A stretch of 64,000 nucleotides of DNA from JBBBNV01 sp037137075 (GCF_037137075.1 NZ_JBBBNV010000003.1:124001-188000); one strand, 5' to 3'. Shown: positions 43,303 to 53,119, counted from the stretch's first letter. Numbers and translations are program-made. The notes: a model not told the origin generated them from the letters alone.

Positions 43303-43329
43303 CGGGCGTCAGAGGAGCAACAGCGCCCG
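43303..43329 (-). terminator. Terminator of copper lipoprotein gene
   Basis: CGGGCG pairs with CGCCCG around a 15-base loop; on the minus strand it is followed by CTCATTTTTCC. It lies about 100 bases after the lipoprotein stop. Confidence 0.65.
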
Positions 43330-43426
43330 ACGTTCTGGAGGCTTGGTCGCTTGGGGACCTGTTGTTCAGCCAGCCGGTTACCAAGCTTCCCGCCTCTGCC
43401 ATCACGGGCCGCTTGCGGTCTACGCT

Positions 43427-44311
43427 CTATGGCACCTTCACCACAAACGGGACAGTGAGCACCTTGCCGTTATGCTGAAATTGACCCCATATTTTGTATA
43501 CACCGCTATGCGGGAAGGCCGTCATAAACTTGGCATCCGGTCCCTTCGCCTTCTCGTCCACCGGATGCACATGCAGATAGTTCCCGGCATCCTCGCTCAA
43601 AATGACGACATGACCGACAGCGCCAAGATAGGGCTCCAGGTTCGTTACGGACTGCTTCGTTTGGGCGTCCTGAATATGAAAGGCAAGACCCAGATCCATC
43701 CCCGCCATCAAATGATCAAACGATAAGGTAATCTCCTTGCCGTCCACCGTTTTTGTGAGCGATGTGTCCGGAGCAACCGGCTGCCTGGCCGGGGCTGTCC
43801 CTTCAACCTGAATCCACTGGGACCGGCTTAACGCGCTCATCCCGCTCGGCACAATATCGCTAATCAATTTGTATTCCCCTGCAGCCGGAAATTGCGTCGT
43901 GATTGTGAATTCACCCTTGCTTTTATATTCCGGATGAAGGTGGCTAAAGAAGGACAAATCCTTGCTGACGATGATAAGATGCATCAGCTTCTCGTGCTGC
44001 AGGTCGAATCGGTCTATGCTATTTCCCTGCTGATCCTGAACATGCATCGTCAGCACAGCATCCTGCTGCGGCAATACCTTGTCCGCGGTCAGCTTGAACT
44101 GCACCTTGACCCCGCTGGCGGCTGCCTCCCCGGGCCCGGCGTCCTGGGAGTGCCGGCCATGCCCGCCTCCCGCCGGATCACTGTGCGCCCCGTGCTCTGC
44201 CGGTGCCGCCGCCTCCTTGGACCCGGTTCCGTTAGACCCCAAGGGGGCACATGCGCTGGCCAGCACAGCGGTTAGAGCTGCAAGAACGGCAAGCTGTTTC
44301 ATTGTTTTCAT
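43427..44311 (-). CDS. Secreted lipoprotein next to copA, YtkA/FixH-like domains
   Basis: The 294-residue product has a lipoprotein signal (lipobox LASAC, Cys21) and a linker rich in His, Gly and Ser (AEHGAHSDPAGGGHGRHSQD) that could bind metal. Two beta-sandwich repeats follow, each with M-H or H-x-H residues: HEKLMHLIIVSKDLSFFSHLHPEY, shown in part, and GHVVILSEDAGNYLHVHPV. This resembles YtkA/FixH-like proteins linked to copper handling. Given copA and copZ upstream, a copper-binding role is likely but inferred. The ATG follows AGGAGG. It is 109 bases after copA. Confidence 0.75.
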   Translation of the reverse strand: MKTMKQLAVLAALTAVLASACAPLGSNGTGSKEAAAPAEHGAHSDPAGGGHGRHSQDAGPGEAAASGVKVQFKLTADKVLPQQDAVLTMHVQDQQGNSIDRFDLQHEKLMHLIIVSKDLSFFSHLHPEYKSKGEFTITTQFPAAGEYKLISDIVPSGMSALSRSQWIQVEGTAPARQPVAPDTSLTKTVDGKEITLSFDHLMAGMDLGLAFHIQDAQTKQSVTNLEPYLGAVGHVVILSEDAGNYLHVHPVDEKAKGPDAKFMTAFPHSGVYKIWGQFQHNGKVLTVPFVVKVP

Positions 44312-44419
44312 CATTTCCTCCTAAAATGGCCAGGATGCTTTCATTTACAATCCGGCGCTGCGGACTTAAACTCCAACATGCGTTGGGGCCTGTAGCATAC
44401 CCGTTTTGAACCGGGCGAT

Positions 44420-46666
44420 TTATGATGCTCCCCGTTTAACCCGCTGCAGGCGAAGGGCATTGAGCACGACCGATACAGAGCTGAGCGCCATCGCGGCGCC
44501 CGCAACCCACGGGGCCAATAGGCCCGCTGCGGCGACCGGTATGCCCAGCGTATTGTAAGCCAAAGCCCAGAACATATTTTGTTTGATGTTGGCCATCGTG
44601 CTGCGGCTCATCTGTACCGCGTCTACAATAGCCGTCAAATCCCCTCGCATAAGAGTGATATCGGCTGCTTCCATGGCAATATCCGTCCCGGTTCCCATGG
44701 CCAGTCCCACATCCGCCGTGGCCAGCGCCGGCGCATCATTGATGCCGTCCCCAACCATAGCGACCTTGCCGCCGAGCGCCTGCAGCCGCCGAACCTCCGC
44801 CGCCTTGCCCTCCGGCAGCACCTCGGCAAGCACGGTTCGTATCCCGACTTGTCTGCCGATAGCCTCTGCTGTCCGCTTGTTATCCCCGGTCATCATGATC
44901 ACGTTCATGCCCATTTGCTGAAGCTGCCGCACAGCGTTCGGAGAGGTTTCCTTCACAGCATCCGCAACCGCAACCAGGCCCGCGAGCTGCCGGTTGACTG
45001 CAACCAGCATCGCCGTTTTCCCTTCCGATTCAAGCTGCGCAATATCGGCCTCCGCCTCTCCGAAAGAGATGGCTTCACGGTGCATCAGCCTGCGGGTGCC
45101 GATATGCACATCGTTGCCCTTTACTACTGCATATATACCGTAGCCGGGTATCGCCTCGAACTGCTCCGGTGCCGAAAGCTCGATCCCTTTTTTGGCAATT
45201 CCAGCTACAATCGCTTCTGCAAGCGGATGCTCCGACGGCTTCTCCGCCGAGCCGATAAGCTGCAGCAGGCCAGCTTCATCCGCACTGCTCAAGCGTATAT
45301 CCGTCAGCTCGGGCTTCCCTTTGGTAAGGGTCCCGGTTTTATCAAGCACGATCGTATCCACATGCTGCATAGCCTCCAGATGCTCCCCGCCCTTGAACAG
45401 CACACCCAGCTCCGCCGCTCGGCCCGATCCGGCCATAATAGAGGTCGGGGTTGCCAAGCCAAGCGCGCAGGGGCAAGCGATAACGAGAACTGCAATCGCT
45501 TTTTCCAGCGCCGAAGCCAGCTCCCCGGGCGCAAGCCATACATACCACAGAAGAAAAGCGGCCGCCGCCAGACCGACGACTATGGGTACAAAAACGCCGG
45601 AGATCACATCGGCAATACGCTGGATCGGCGCTTTGGAGCCTTGGGCCTCCTCTACGATTCGAATCATTTGCGCAAGCGAGGTTTCCTTGCCAACACGTGC
45701 AGCCCGGATAGTCAGGCTTCCGTTTTTGTTGACTGTTGCCCCGATGACCGCATCGCCCGCCTGCTTCTCCGCAGGTATACTTTCCCCTGTCAGCATGGAT
45801 TCGTCAACGGCGGAGGTCCCTTCCATCACTTCTCCATCGACCGGGATTTTCTCGCCGGGCTTCACCAAAATAATATCTCCCGGCTGCACGGCCTCCACCG
45901 GCACGTGGACCTCTTGCCCGCCGCGAAGCACCAGCGCTGTTTTGGCCTGCAGTCCGATCAGCTTTTTAATGGCCTCCGAGGTACGCCCCTTGGCTAACGT
46001 TTCAAACAGCTTGCCGAGCAGAATTAAGGTAATCAGGATGGCACTGGTTTCATAATACAGGTCCGGAGCGTGATGGGTTTCTGCAGATCCGGCCCATTGG
46101 ACTGTCAAGAACAAACTGTACAAATACGCCGCAGACGTGCCAAGCGCTACAAGCACATCCATATTGGCGCTTCTGCTGCGCAGCGCCTTGTAAGCCCCGA
46201 CATAGAACTGCCAGCCGATCATGATCTGCACCGGGGTGGCAAGCCCCAGCTGCACCCAGGGATTCATGAGAAAGGCCGGCAAATAAATCCAGGAGGTAAA
46301 GGAAAAATGGCTGACCATCGCCCACAGCAGCGGTAAAGACAGCACTGCCGAAACAAGCAGCTGGAGCTGTTTATGGCGGATTTCCTGTTTCTTGCCGCTT
46401 TCCCGGTCAGCCTGCTCCTCCTGAAAGACCGCATGGTAGCCAAGCTGCTCCACCTTGGCAATCAGCTGTTCCGTGGAGAGCTGGTCCCCATTGTATTCCA
46501 CGCGAGCTGTTTCCAACGCGAAATTCACCGCCGCCCTCTGAACGCCGGGCAGCTTGCCGAGGCCCTTCTCAATCCTTGCGGCGCATGCGGCGCAGGTCAT
46601 GCCCGTAATTTGAAGCGTAGCTTGATCCTGTGATTGCTGCTGTCTGTCTTCCGCTGTGTGTTGCAT
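44420..46666 (-). CDS. copA: Copper-exporting P1B-type ATPase
   Basis: The 748-residue product has one N-terminal HMA domain with GMTCAACAARIEKGL and its C-x-x-C pair, and eight membrane segments with the CPC metal motif (VIACPCALGLATPTS). The phosphorylation loop is DKTGTLTKG, and the hinge reads MVGDGINDAPALA. An HP motif is present in KPSEHPLAEAI. This is the full set for a Cu(I) exporter. ATG 46666 is about nine bases after AAGGAG; an ATG two codons earlier is closer. A CsoR box lies 83 bases upstream. The open frame upstream of 46666 crosses that box and is leader. Confidence 0.97.
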   Translation of the reverse strand: MQHTAEDRQQQSQDQATLQITGMTCAACAARIEKGLGKLPGVQRAAVNFALETARVEYNGDQLSTEQLIAKVEQLGYHAVFQEEQADRESGKKQEIRHKQLQLLVSAVLSLPLLWAMVSHFSFTSWIYLPAFLMNPWVQLGLATPVQIMIGWQFYVGAYKALRSRSANMDVLVALGTSAAYLYSLFLTVQWAGSAETHHAPDLYYETSAILITLILLGKLFETLAKGRTSEAIKKLIGLQAKTALVLRGGQEVHVPVEAVQPGDIILVKPGEKIPVDGEVMEGTSAVDESMLTGESIPAEKQAGDAVIGATVNKNGSLTIRAARVGKETSLAQMIRIVEEAQGSKAPIQRIADVISGVFVPIVVGLAAAAFLLWYVWLAPGELASALEKAIAVLVIACPCALGLATPTSIMAGSGRAAELGVLFKGGEHLEAMQHVDTIVLDKTGTLTKGKPELTDIRLSSADEAGLLQLIGSAEKPSEHPLAEAIVAGIAKKGIELSAPEQFEAIPGYGIYAVVKGNDVHIGTRRLMHREAISFGEAEADIAQLESEGKTAMLVAVNRQLAGLVAVADAVKETSPNAVRQLQQMGMNVIMMTGDNKRTAEAIGRQVGIRTVLAEVLPEGKAAEVRRLQALGGKVAMVGDGINDAPALATADVGLAMGTGTDIAMEAADITLMRGDLTAIVDAVQMSRSTMANIKQNMFWALAYNTLGIPVAAAGLLAPWVAGAAMALSSVSVVLNALRLQRVKRGAS

Positions 46667-46748
46667 AGTCATCTTCTCCTTTTGCCGTGGGACAAGGAGT
46701 CCGTTCTGCCCGGACCGCCTTCCCCAGTTCACCCTGTTGTCCGCCAAA

Positions 46749-46765
46749 ATACCCATAGGGGGTAT
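46749..46765. promoter_or_regulatory. CsoR box upstream of copA
   Basis: ATACCCATAGGGGGTAT closely resembles the box at 47710-47726 and the known GC-rich CsoR operator pattern. It lies about 80 bases before the copA start, between copA and copZ, so copA can be induced independently. The rest of the gap to 47095 shows no gene. Confidence 0.85.
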
Positions 46766-47095
46766 ATTTTCGATAAAAAAATATTGCATTATAAAACAGT
46801 GCCTGAACAAACCGCATCTAGTGAAGGCTGCGAGGCCGGTAGGCCGTTTAAGCTTTATTCGCGTGGTGCCTGCCTTCTCACTCGGTATCCAGTCTACGTT
46901 CACGTACTCCATACGCCCTATCAGAAACTCTCTTTCGGCTGCTGATCCGGCATTACTCGCCGTTCATGGGCAAAGCCGACGAGCCCCCCTTTACCCAGCT
47001 TTGTCCGCCGCCGGATAAGATGACAACTCCGCCATGGAACGTGATGATACGAATGTGCCATCTAGGATAACAGCCGCCGCTGCCCGGCGGCAGCC

Positions 47096-47299
47096 CTACG
47101 ACACAATATCGTAGCCTTGATCCTCAATGGCAAGCTTGATTTGCTCTACGGATACCTTCGAATCATCATATTCCACCGCAACGGTTTTGGCTGCCAAATC
47201 AACCTTGCCCGCCGCGCCAAGCTTCTTCACCGCGCCCTCCACCGAGCTGACGCAGTGTCCGCAAGACATCCCCTCGACCTTCAATGTTACAATAGCCAT
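47096..47299 (-). CDS. copZ: Copper chaperone CopZ (HMA domain)
   Basis: The 67-residue product is a single HMA domain with GMSCGHCVSSVEGAVKKLG carrying the C-x-x-C copper site. It delivers Cu(I) to CopA or to CsoR. The ATG at 47299 is about nine bases after GGAG. It is 31 bases downstream of csoR and shares its promoter, giving a csoR-copZ transcript. Confidence 0.95.
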   Translation of the reverse strand: MAIVTLKVEGMSCGHCVSSVEGAVKKLGAAGKVDLAAKTVAVEYDDSKVSVEQIKLAIEDQGYDIVS

Positions 47300-47330
47300 C
47301 ACACAGCACTCCTTTAACTTAAGCTTTCGT

Positions 47331-47672
47331 CTATTTGATTAGTTTATTCATGGTTACCATCAGCTCTTTAATGACCTCATGGTCGCCTTCTTGAATCCGT
47401 TCCACAACACAGCTGTTCATATGATGCTCCAGCAGCAGCTTCCCGACACTGTTCAACGCAGCCTGCACCGCCGCGATTTGATTCAGCACATCGTCACAGT
47501 ACGTGTCCTTCTCGATAAGTCCCTTGACCCCGCGGATCTGCCCTTCAATGCGGTTGAGGCGGGAAATCAGATTTTGCTTCGTTTTCTCAGAATGATGGCT
47601 TTTACGCCCGCTTCCGGTGCTGCTGCAGCAGTTGTCCGTTGTCGCCGCGTGCTCCTCCAGGTCATGCCCCAT
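47331..47672 (-). CDS. csoR: Copper-sensing repressor CsoR
   Basis: The 113-residue product is of the CsoR/DUF156 family: ISRLNRIEGQIRGVKGLIEK, then the Cu(I) ligands Cys (TYCDDV) and His-x-x-x-Cys (EHHMNSCV). When it binds Cu(I) it releases its operators. The first 30 residues form an extra tail with a Cys-Cys pair and a His cluster (DNCCSSTGSGRKSHHSEK), longer than in B. subtilis CsoR and possibly metal-binding. It is autoregulated through the box in its own promoter. Confidence 0.95.
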   Translation of the reverse strand: MGHDLEEHAATTDNCCSSTGSGRKSHHSEKTKQNLISRLNRIEGQIRGVKGLIEKDTYCDDVLNQIAAVQAALNSVGKLLLEHHMNSCVVERIQEGDHEVIKELMVTMNKLIK

Positions 47673-47701
47673 CCTGATGCCTCCTTCCTTGCTACACCTT
47701 A

Positions 47702-47731
47702 GTTATATCATACCCCCATGGGGTATGTAAA
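47702..47731 (-). promoter_or_regulatory. csoR promoter with embedded CsoR box
   Basis: On the minus strand the -35 is TTTACA and the -10 is TATAAC, with an 18-base spacer. The spacer is filled by the CsoR box ATACCCCCATGGGGTAT (47710-47726), so bound CsoR would block the promoter. Confidence 0.88.
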
Positions 47732-47749
47732 GAGACGGTGCGCAAACAA

Positions 47750-50191
47750 TCACACCGCCCGTTGTGGCAAGAAAAACTGCTTCTCCACATCTTCAGCCGA
47801 TAGCGGCTGGCTGAAATAATAGCCCTGAATTTCACGGCACTCCTTTTCGGTCAAAATATCAAGCTGGGCCTTTGTCTCAATCCCTTCGGCAACCACATCG
47901 AGATTCAAATGCTGGGCCATCGAAATAATCGTGGCGACGATCGCCTGATCGTTCTCATTCAGGGAAATATCCGTGATGAACGAACGGTCGATTTTAAGCT
48001 TATGGATCGGGAAGGTTTTTAAATAACTGAGCGAGCTATAGCCTGTACCGAAATCATCCAAGCTTATCCGAATGCCGATTTCCGACAGCTCCTTCAAAAT
48101 GCCAGTTGAAATCTTGGCATCCATCATCATGCTTTCCGTAATTTCCAGCTCCAGAAATTGGGGAGCCAAATCCGTCTCCTTCAAAATGGCCTGAATATAA
48201 TCGACCAGATGCGGCTGATGAAATTGCTGCGAGGACAAGTTAACCGAAACCGGAATTAACGGCCCGCCGGCCAGATGCCATTCCCGCATTTGCCTGCACG
48301 CTTCACGGAGCACCCAGGTGCCAATCTCAATAATTAATCCCGTTTCTTCTGCAATGGGAATAAAGAGTCCCGGAGAAATAATCCCCTTCGTTGGATGCTG
48401 CCATCTGACAAGCGCCTCCACCCCGATCATCAGATTGTCCCGCGTATGGATTTGAGGCTGGTAATAAACGATTAGTTCATTGCGGTCAATCGCCTTGCGC
48501 AGCTCCGCTTCCAGCTCAATCTTCTCCAGCAGCTGATCATCCAGCATGGGGGAATAAAATTGATGTCCGTTTTTCCCCTTCTTCTTGACCTCATACATCG
48601 CGGCGTCGGCTTTTTTGAGCAGCTCCACAGAGCTTGTCCCGTGCTGAGGGAACAGGGCCGTTCCAATACTGGCCGAAATATAGAAATCATTATCCTTCAA
48701 ATAAAAAGGCTGCTGCAGCGAATGAATAATTTGTTTAGCCAGAGCATCAATCTCCGCCTCCGCGCCGTCCTGCGTTGTACGGCAAATTAACGTAAACTCG
48801 TCTCCGCCCATCCGGGCGAGAGTCGCCTCATGATCCGCAATCCCCGTGCTAATCCGGTCACTGACCATTTGTAAAAATAAATCTCCGTATGTGTGGCCCA
48901 GTGAGTCGTTAATCATTTTGAAGCGGTCGATGTCCAGAACCATGACGCCAAACGATCCGCCTTGGCTCTCCCCTTCCTCAATATATTGCAGCAAAAGCTC
49001 ATTGAACATTCTGCGGTTAGGGAGTCCCGTCAATTCATCGTGATACGCCAAATGCTTGATTTTATCCTTGGCCTGCTTCTCCGCCGTGATATCCCGGACA
49101 ATCAGATGATTGCCGACCAGCACGCCTTCAATTTCAACCGGAACGTTCATCACCAGCAGCTCCGTACGTCTCCCGTCCGCATGCTGAATGGAGGTTTCAC
49201 AGGTTGTACCCTGCTCCTTGAAGGACTGGCAATAAAACGATCTGGCCCGCTCCTCATCCTCATCCGGGAATGAAGTGACCAGCTCCGAGATATGCTTGTT
49301 CAAGTAGGCTTCGGCCTTCAGCCCGGTAATACTCAGAATCGCAGGGTTCATGCTCATAATTCGGCCTTGAATATCTATGGAAATGATGCCGTCCCCGTTA
49401 TTTCTGTACAGCGATCGGTACCAGCGCTCGTTCTCAAGAATAACCAAATCTTTATGAAGCAGCCGTTTATTCACAAAAATTCCTAGCAGCGTCAGACCGA
49501 GCAGCATAAACGTAGATAAAACGATGATGTACGCGATCATTTCCGATTGAATCTGCATGCCGGAGTCATACCTGGGATGCTGACCCGGATGAAACTGAGC
49601 CGCCATCATGCCCGTATAATGCATCCCGGCTATCGCGGCTCCCATAATTAGCGCACTGCCGAGCTTGTACAGAAACGCATATTTGGACTTGGCCTTACGG
49701 AAATAAAACAACAGCCATAACGCAACAACCGACGCCGTAGCGGCAATACAAATGGACAAACCGACCAGCCAGCCGTTATATGTAATCTCAATGAGCATCG
49801 CGGCCATTCCGATGTAGTGCATGCCGCATATCCCCGCAGCCATCAGCAGGCCCGAAATCAGCAGCTCCCGGAGACCCAGCTTATTGCGGCCGACGGTAAA
49901 CAAGGCAACGCAGGATACCAGAATTGCCAAAACAACGGATAAAAGGAACAACGGCACATCATAGGCGACCTGCACCGGGAGAGCCAGAGCAAGCATTCCG
50001 ACAAAATGCATCGACCAAATGCCCAGGCCCATTGCCACCGCCCCGCAAACAAGCCATACGACGCGGCTTTTCCCTTTGGCTGTACTGATTCTCCCCGCCA
50101 AATCCAGAGCGGAATAGGATGCGGTGACAGCGATAAGATAAGATAGGAAAACAAGAAACTGATTATAAGTTCCGTGTACATGATAGTCCAC
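47750..50191 (-). CDS. MHYT-PAS-GGDEF-EAL membrane c-di-GMP protein
   Basis: The 813-residue product has an N-terminal MHYT sensor in seven membrane helices, with SMHFVGM, GMHYIGM and GMHYTGM and their paired Met-His residues. A PAS domain (about 250-370), a GGDEF domain with an intact MGGDEFTLI and no RxxD inhibitory site, and an EAL domain (VEALVRW, EITES, DDFGTGYSSL) follow. MHYT has been proposed to bind copper for sensing O2, CO or NO. It is encoded just upstream of no other gene and next to csoR on the same strand. The start is GTG after GAGGTGAG. Confidence 0.92.
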   Translation of the reverse strand: MDYHVHGTYNQFLVFLSYLIAVTASYSALDLAGRISTAKGKSRVVWLVCGAVAMGLGIWSMHFVGMLALALPVQVAYDVPLFLLSVVLAILVSCVALFTVGRNKLGLRELLISGLLMAAGICGMHYIGMAAMLIEITYNGWLVGLSICIAATASVVALWLLFYFRKAKSKYAFLYKLGSALIMGAAIAGMHYTGMMAAQFHPGQHPRYDSGMQIQSEMIAYIIVLSTFMLLGLTLLGIFVNKRLLHKDLVILENERWYRSLYRNNGDGIISIDIQGRIMSMNPAILSITGLKAEAYLNKHISELVTSFPDEDEERARSFYCQSFKEQGTTCETSIQHADGRRTELLVMNVPVEIEGVLVGNHLIVRDITAEKQAKDKIKHLAYHDELTGLPNRRMFNELLLQYIEEGESQGGSFGVMVLDIDRFKMINDSLGHTYGDLFLQMVSDRISTGIADHEATLARMGGDEFTLICRTTQDGAEAEIDALAKQIIHSLQQPFYLKDNDFYISASIGTALFPQHGTSSVELLKKADAAMYEVKKKGKNGHQFYSPMLDDQLLEKIELEAELRKAIDRNELIVYYQPQIHTRDNLMIGVEALVRWQHPTKGIISPGLFIPIAEETGLIIEIGTWVLREACRQMREWHLAGGPLIPVSVNLSSQQFHQPHLVDYIQAILKETDLAPQFLELEITESMMMDAKISTGILKELSEIGIRISLDDFGTGYSSLSYLKTFPIHKLKIDRSFITDISLNENDQAIVATIISMAQHLNLDVVAEGIETKAQLDILTEKECREIQGYYFSQPLSAEDVEKQFFLPQRAV

Positions 50192-50278
50192 TTTGACTCA
50201 CCTCGCTTGAACATTCCAACCTTTAGTATACTGAAACGGTTTGAAACTTTTCTGAAACATCGTCACCGGCCGGGCGGA

Positions 50279-51421
50279 TCAGCTGTCATGGAGCTGTTCC
50301 TTGCTGCGCCACAAGCTGTACCATTGCAAAACGGTTTGCTGCGGCACCGCGTCGAATTCCTTCATCAGCATGTCTTGCAGCAATGTAAACTGCCGTTCTA
50401 CAGAGAACCTGTCCTGGAGCCGGTCATATAGCTGCATCAGTTCAAAGTAAATGTATTCTTCACGCGGAAGACGCTTCTGCATCTGCAGATAAAAAGCCGC
50501 CGCCTCCACCAATCGGCCATTTGACATATAATGGTCCGCGATTTGGCCGGCATGACGAAGGCAAAGCGCGCGAAGACGGCGTTTCTCCGTTTCCGCCCAC
50601 AAATAGTGGTAATCGGCCAAATAATCTCCGCGGAACAACTGCATCACCTCAAGATGGCGGTCTAGCGTCGTTTCGGATAAGGCCGGCAGCTCCAGAAGCC
50701 GGTTCTCCCAATCCTCACTGTCCAGCCCTGTTCCGTTCAGCTCCAGCATATAGCCTTCATCGCAGTTGATAATCGATACCGAGCATCCTAAATCACTAAT
50801 AAATTTCCGCACCTGGTAAATTGCCGTATACAGCTGCGTAATTCCCTTTTTCCCTTCAATTCCCGGAAACAGCTGCTCTAAGATAACCTGCTTGCGCACC
50901 GGCTGCCCGCGGTGATGAAGCAAATAGGCAAACAGCTCCTGCGCCTTGTGTGTCTTCCACCGGACATTGACCGGGCCATGATTCATCCGTTCAAGCTGTA
51001 AAGCTTGAAAGCAGCGAATGTAACAGCCTGGCGTCGGAATAGGTTCCATACGCTGTCGGAGCTTCTCTTGTACGGCAAGCCGTGTTATCGTTTTCAGGAG
51101 CCGATCCGGAAACAGCGGCTTCACCAGATAATCCTGCGCGCAAAGCTCAAAGGCTTTGACCGCATAATCATCATAGGCTGTAACAAAAACGATTTGAGTA
51201 TCAGGCAACCGGAGCAGCACCTGCTCCGCCAGCTCGATACCGGTCATTTCCGGCATATCGATATCCAAAAATACCGCGTCGGGCCGATCCCTGCAAATTT
51301 GCTCCAGAGCCTTCTGAGGGTTGAGATGCTGCCCGATAATACGGATATTGTCCAGCTCCAGCAGCTCTGCGGCCAGCTGTTGAAGCGCCAGGGGTTCATC
51401 ATCAACCAATATGATATCCAT
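50279..51421 (-). CDS. Response regulator with transcriptional-activator (BTAD) domain
   Basis: The 380-residue product has a receiver domain (DDEP, phospho-acceptor Asp in VFLDIDMPEMTG, Lys in LVKPL) and an unusual middle segment with an OmpR-like winged helix (WKTHKAQELFAYLLHHRGQP, EQLFPGIEGKKGITQLYTAI). The C-terminal part has tetratricopeptide-like helices, as in SARP/BTAD regulators. No kinase gene is adjacent. It could be phosphorylated by a distant kinase or respond to small molecules. ATG follows AAGGTGAT. The MHYT gene lies 87 bases downstream on the same strand, so the pair may be cotranscribed. Confidence 0.88.
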   Translation of the reverse strand: MDIILVDDEPLALQQLAAELLELDNIRIIGQHLNPQKALEQICRDRPDAVFLDIDMPEMTGIELAEQVLLRLPDTQIVFVTAYDDYAVKAFELCAQDYLVKPLFPDRLLKTITRLAVQEKLRQRMEPIPTPGCYIRCFQALQLERMNHGPVNVRWKTHKAQELFAYLLHHRGQPVRKQVILEQLFPGIEGKKGITQLYTAIYQVRKFISDLGCSVSIINCDEGYMLELNGTGLDSEDWENRLLELPALSETTLDRHLEVMQLFRGDYLADYHYLWAETEKRRLRALCLRHAGQIADHYMSNGRLVEAAAFYLQMQKRLPREEYIYFELMQLYDRLQDRFSVERQFTLLQDMLMKEFDAVPQQTVLQWYSLWRSKEQLHDS

Positions 51422-51620
51422 TCAGAATCACCTTTTTCTACGGTTCTGGGTCTCATCTCAACGGCGGGTACTCCCCTGACGTTCGGTAAAGCCATTTCAA
51501 TTTCTCTGTATAGGAGTACACTATGAATATACTAGTATTTGTTTATATTTAAAATAGCCTCTAGATCACATTCTGATAGAGCTAAATGATCAATGAGCAC
51601 TACAAATGACTAGATCAAAA

Positions 51621-51650
51621 ATACCGCGGGGCATAAGCCGCCGCGGCATA
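51621..51650 (-). terminator. Terminator of mntH
   Basis: On the minus strand ATGCCGCGG pairs with CCGCGGTAT (one wobble) and is followed by TTTTTG, 40 bases after the mntH stop. Confidence 0.75.
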
Positions 51651-51691
51651 AAGGGAGTGAAACTGTGTATTCGCACAACCTTCAGGGGCCG

Positions 51692-53050
51692 TTACGAAGC
51701 GAACAACGTTCCGTATAACAGGTAAATGTTCAGCATCGCAATGAGAACCGCTATCGTCCAAGAAATGATACCGAGCCATTTGGGTGCGGTAAATGGACCC
51801 ATTTTACGTTTATCCGTGGTGAACTTCACAAGCGGGATCACCGCAAATGACAACTGCAGGGATAGAATGACCTGACTGAGAATGAGCAAATCCGTGCTGG
51901 CCTGCTCCCCGTACAGTCCGATCACAACGATGGCCGGAACGATCGCAATAAGACGGGTAATCAAACGCCGGAGAACCGGATTGAGGCGGATGTTCAGGAA
52001 GCCCTCCATCACGATTTGGCCGGCCAGGGTTCCAGTCAAGGTAGACGATTGCCCGGAGGCCAGCAGCGCTACTCCGAATAAAACACTGGCCAGCCCTGTT
52101 CCGAGCAGCGGCGTCAGCAAATGATACGCATCCTGAATTTCGGCTACCTCCGTATGACCGCTCGTATGGAATACCGCAGCAGAAAGCACCAGAATACCAG
52201 CATTGACGAACAGGGCCAGCGTGAGCGCAATCGTTGAATCCAGGGTCGCAAACCGGATAGCCGAGCGCTTGCCGGGTACGGAATCCTCATACCGCCGGGT
52301 CTGCACAATGGAAGAATGCAGATACAGATTGTGCGGCATCACCGTTGCGCCAAGAATGCCGAGTGCAATATAGAGCATCTCCGGATTGCTTACAATTTGG
52401 GGATTTGGCACGAAGCCGTGCATGACCTCGCCAAGATCCGGCCTGGAAAGAAACATTTCCACAGCGAAGCAGGCAATAATTGTCGCGATTAAGGCAATCA
52501 CAATGGCCTCAATATATCGGAAGCCCCGATTCTGGAGCAGCAGCACTAGAATAACATCGAAGGCTGTCATGATGACCCCCCAGATGAGCGGCAGGCCAAA
52601 CAGCAGCTGTAGGGCAATGGCCGAACCGATAACCTCGGCCAGATCGCATGCGGCAATCGCAAGCTCGCACAGCACCCACAATGCCAGGTTGACCGGCTTG
52701 CTGTAGTGATCCCGGCACGCCTGCGCCAAATCCCGCCCGGTGGCAATACCAAGTCTTGCAGTAAGCGACTGAAGCACAACCGCCATTATATTGGAAATTA
52801 AAATAACCGACAGCAAGGAGTAGCCGAACATCGCCCCGCCCGCCAAGTCCGTGGCCCAGTTTCCCGGGTCCATATAGCCGACAGCCACCAGGTAGCCCGG
52901 ACCTGCAAAAGCGAGCAGCTTGCGGAAAAAGCTGCCTTTGACCGGGACTGCCATCGATTGATGCACCTCCGGCAAGCTCGGAGTGTGAGAATTTTGTCTC
53001 CAACCTTGGCTTTCCGGTTTGGATTGTTGTTGTTGTGTTGCAATCCCCAT
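51692..53050 (-). CDS. mntH: Nramp-family Mn2+/divalent metal transporter
   Basis: The 452-residue product has about eleven membrane segments. The first motif, DPGN (YMDPGNWATD), holds the metal-binding Asp and Asn. The sixth-helix motif ATVMPHNLYLHSSIV carries the Met that favours manganese and other divalent metals over magnesium or calcium. It imports Mn2+ with protons. The N-terminus has a 40-residue polar tail. I chose the ATG at 53050 after GAGGGTGAGAGAC. A palindrome at 53090 may be its MntR operator. Confidence 0.95.
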   Translation of the reverse strand: MGIATQQQQSKPESQGWRQNSHTPSLPEVHQSMAVPVKGSFFRKLLAFAGPGYLVAVGYMDPGNWATDLAGGAMFGYSLLSVILISNIMAVVLQSLTARLGIATGRDLAQACRDHYSKPVNLALWVLCELAIAACDLAEVIGSAIALQLLFGLPLIWGVIMTAFDVILVLLLQNRGFRYIEAIVIALIATIIACFAVEMFLSRPDLGEVMHGFVPNPQIVSNPEMLYIALGILGATVMPHNLYLHSSIVQTRRYEDSVPGKRSAIRFATLDSTIALTLALFVNAGILVLSAAVFHTSGHTEVAEIQDAYHLLTPLLGTGLASVLFGVALLASGQSSTLTGTLAGQIVMEGFLNIRLNPVLRRLITRLIAIVPAIVVIGLYGEQASTDLLILSQVILSLQLSFAVIPLVKFTTDKRKMGPFTAPKWLGIISWTIAVLIAMLNIYLLYGTLFAS

Positions 53051-53089
53051 GTCTCTCACCCTCTGTTTTTGTTTCTCACCACCAAACTT

Positions 53090-53105
53090 GTTGCCCTAGC
53101 GCAAC
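53090..53105. promoter_or_regulatory. Candidate MntR operator
   Basis: GTTGCCCTAGCGCAAC is a 16-base dyad with one mismatched pair, about 40 bases before the mntH start. Its general form recalls DtxR/MntR boxes, but the match is partial. No good -10 is evident. Confidence 0.4.
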
Positions 53106-53119
53106 TTTTGGTCAAAAAA

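Noticed and set aside
46673..46912. 80-codon N-terminal extension of copA
   Set aside because: It crosses the CsoR box and has no resemblance to the family; the ribosome binding site is at the HMA-proximal start.
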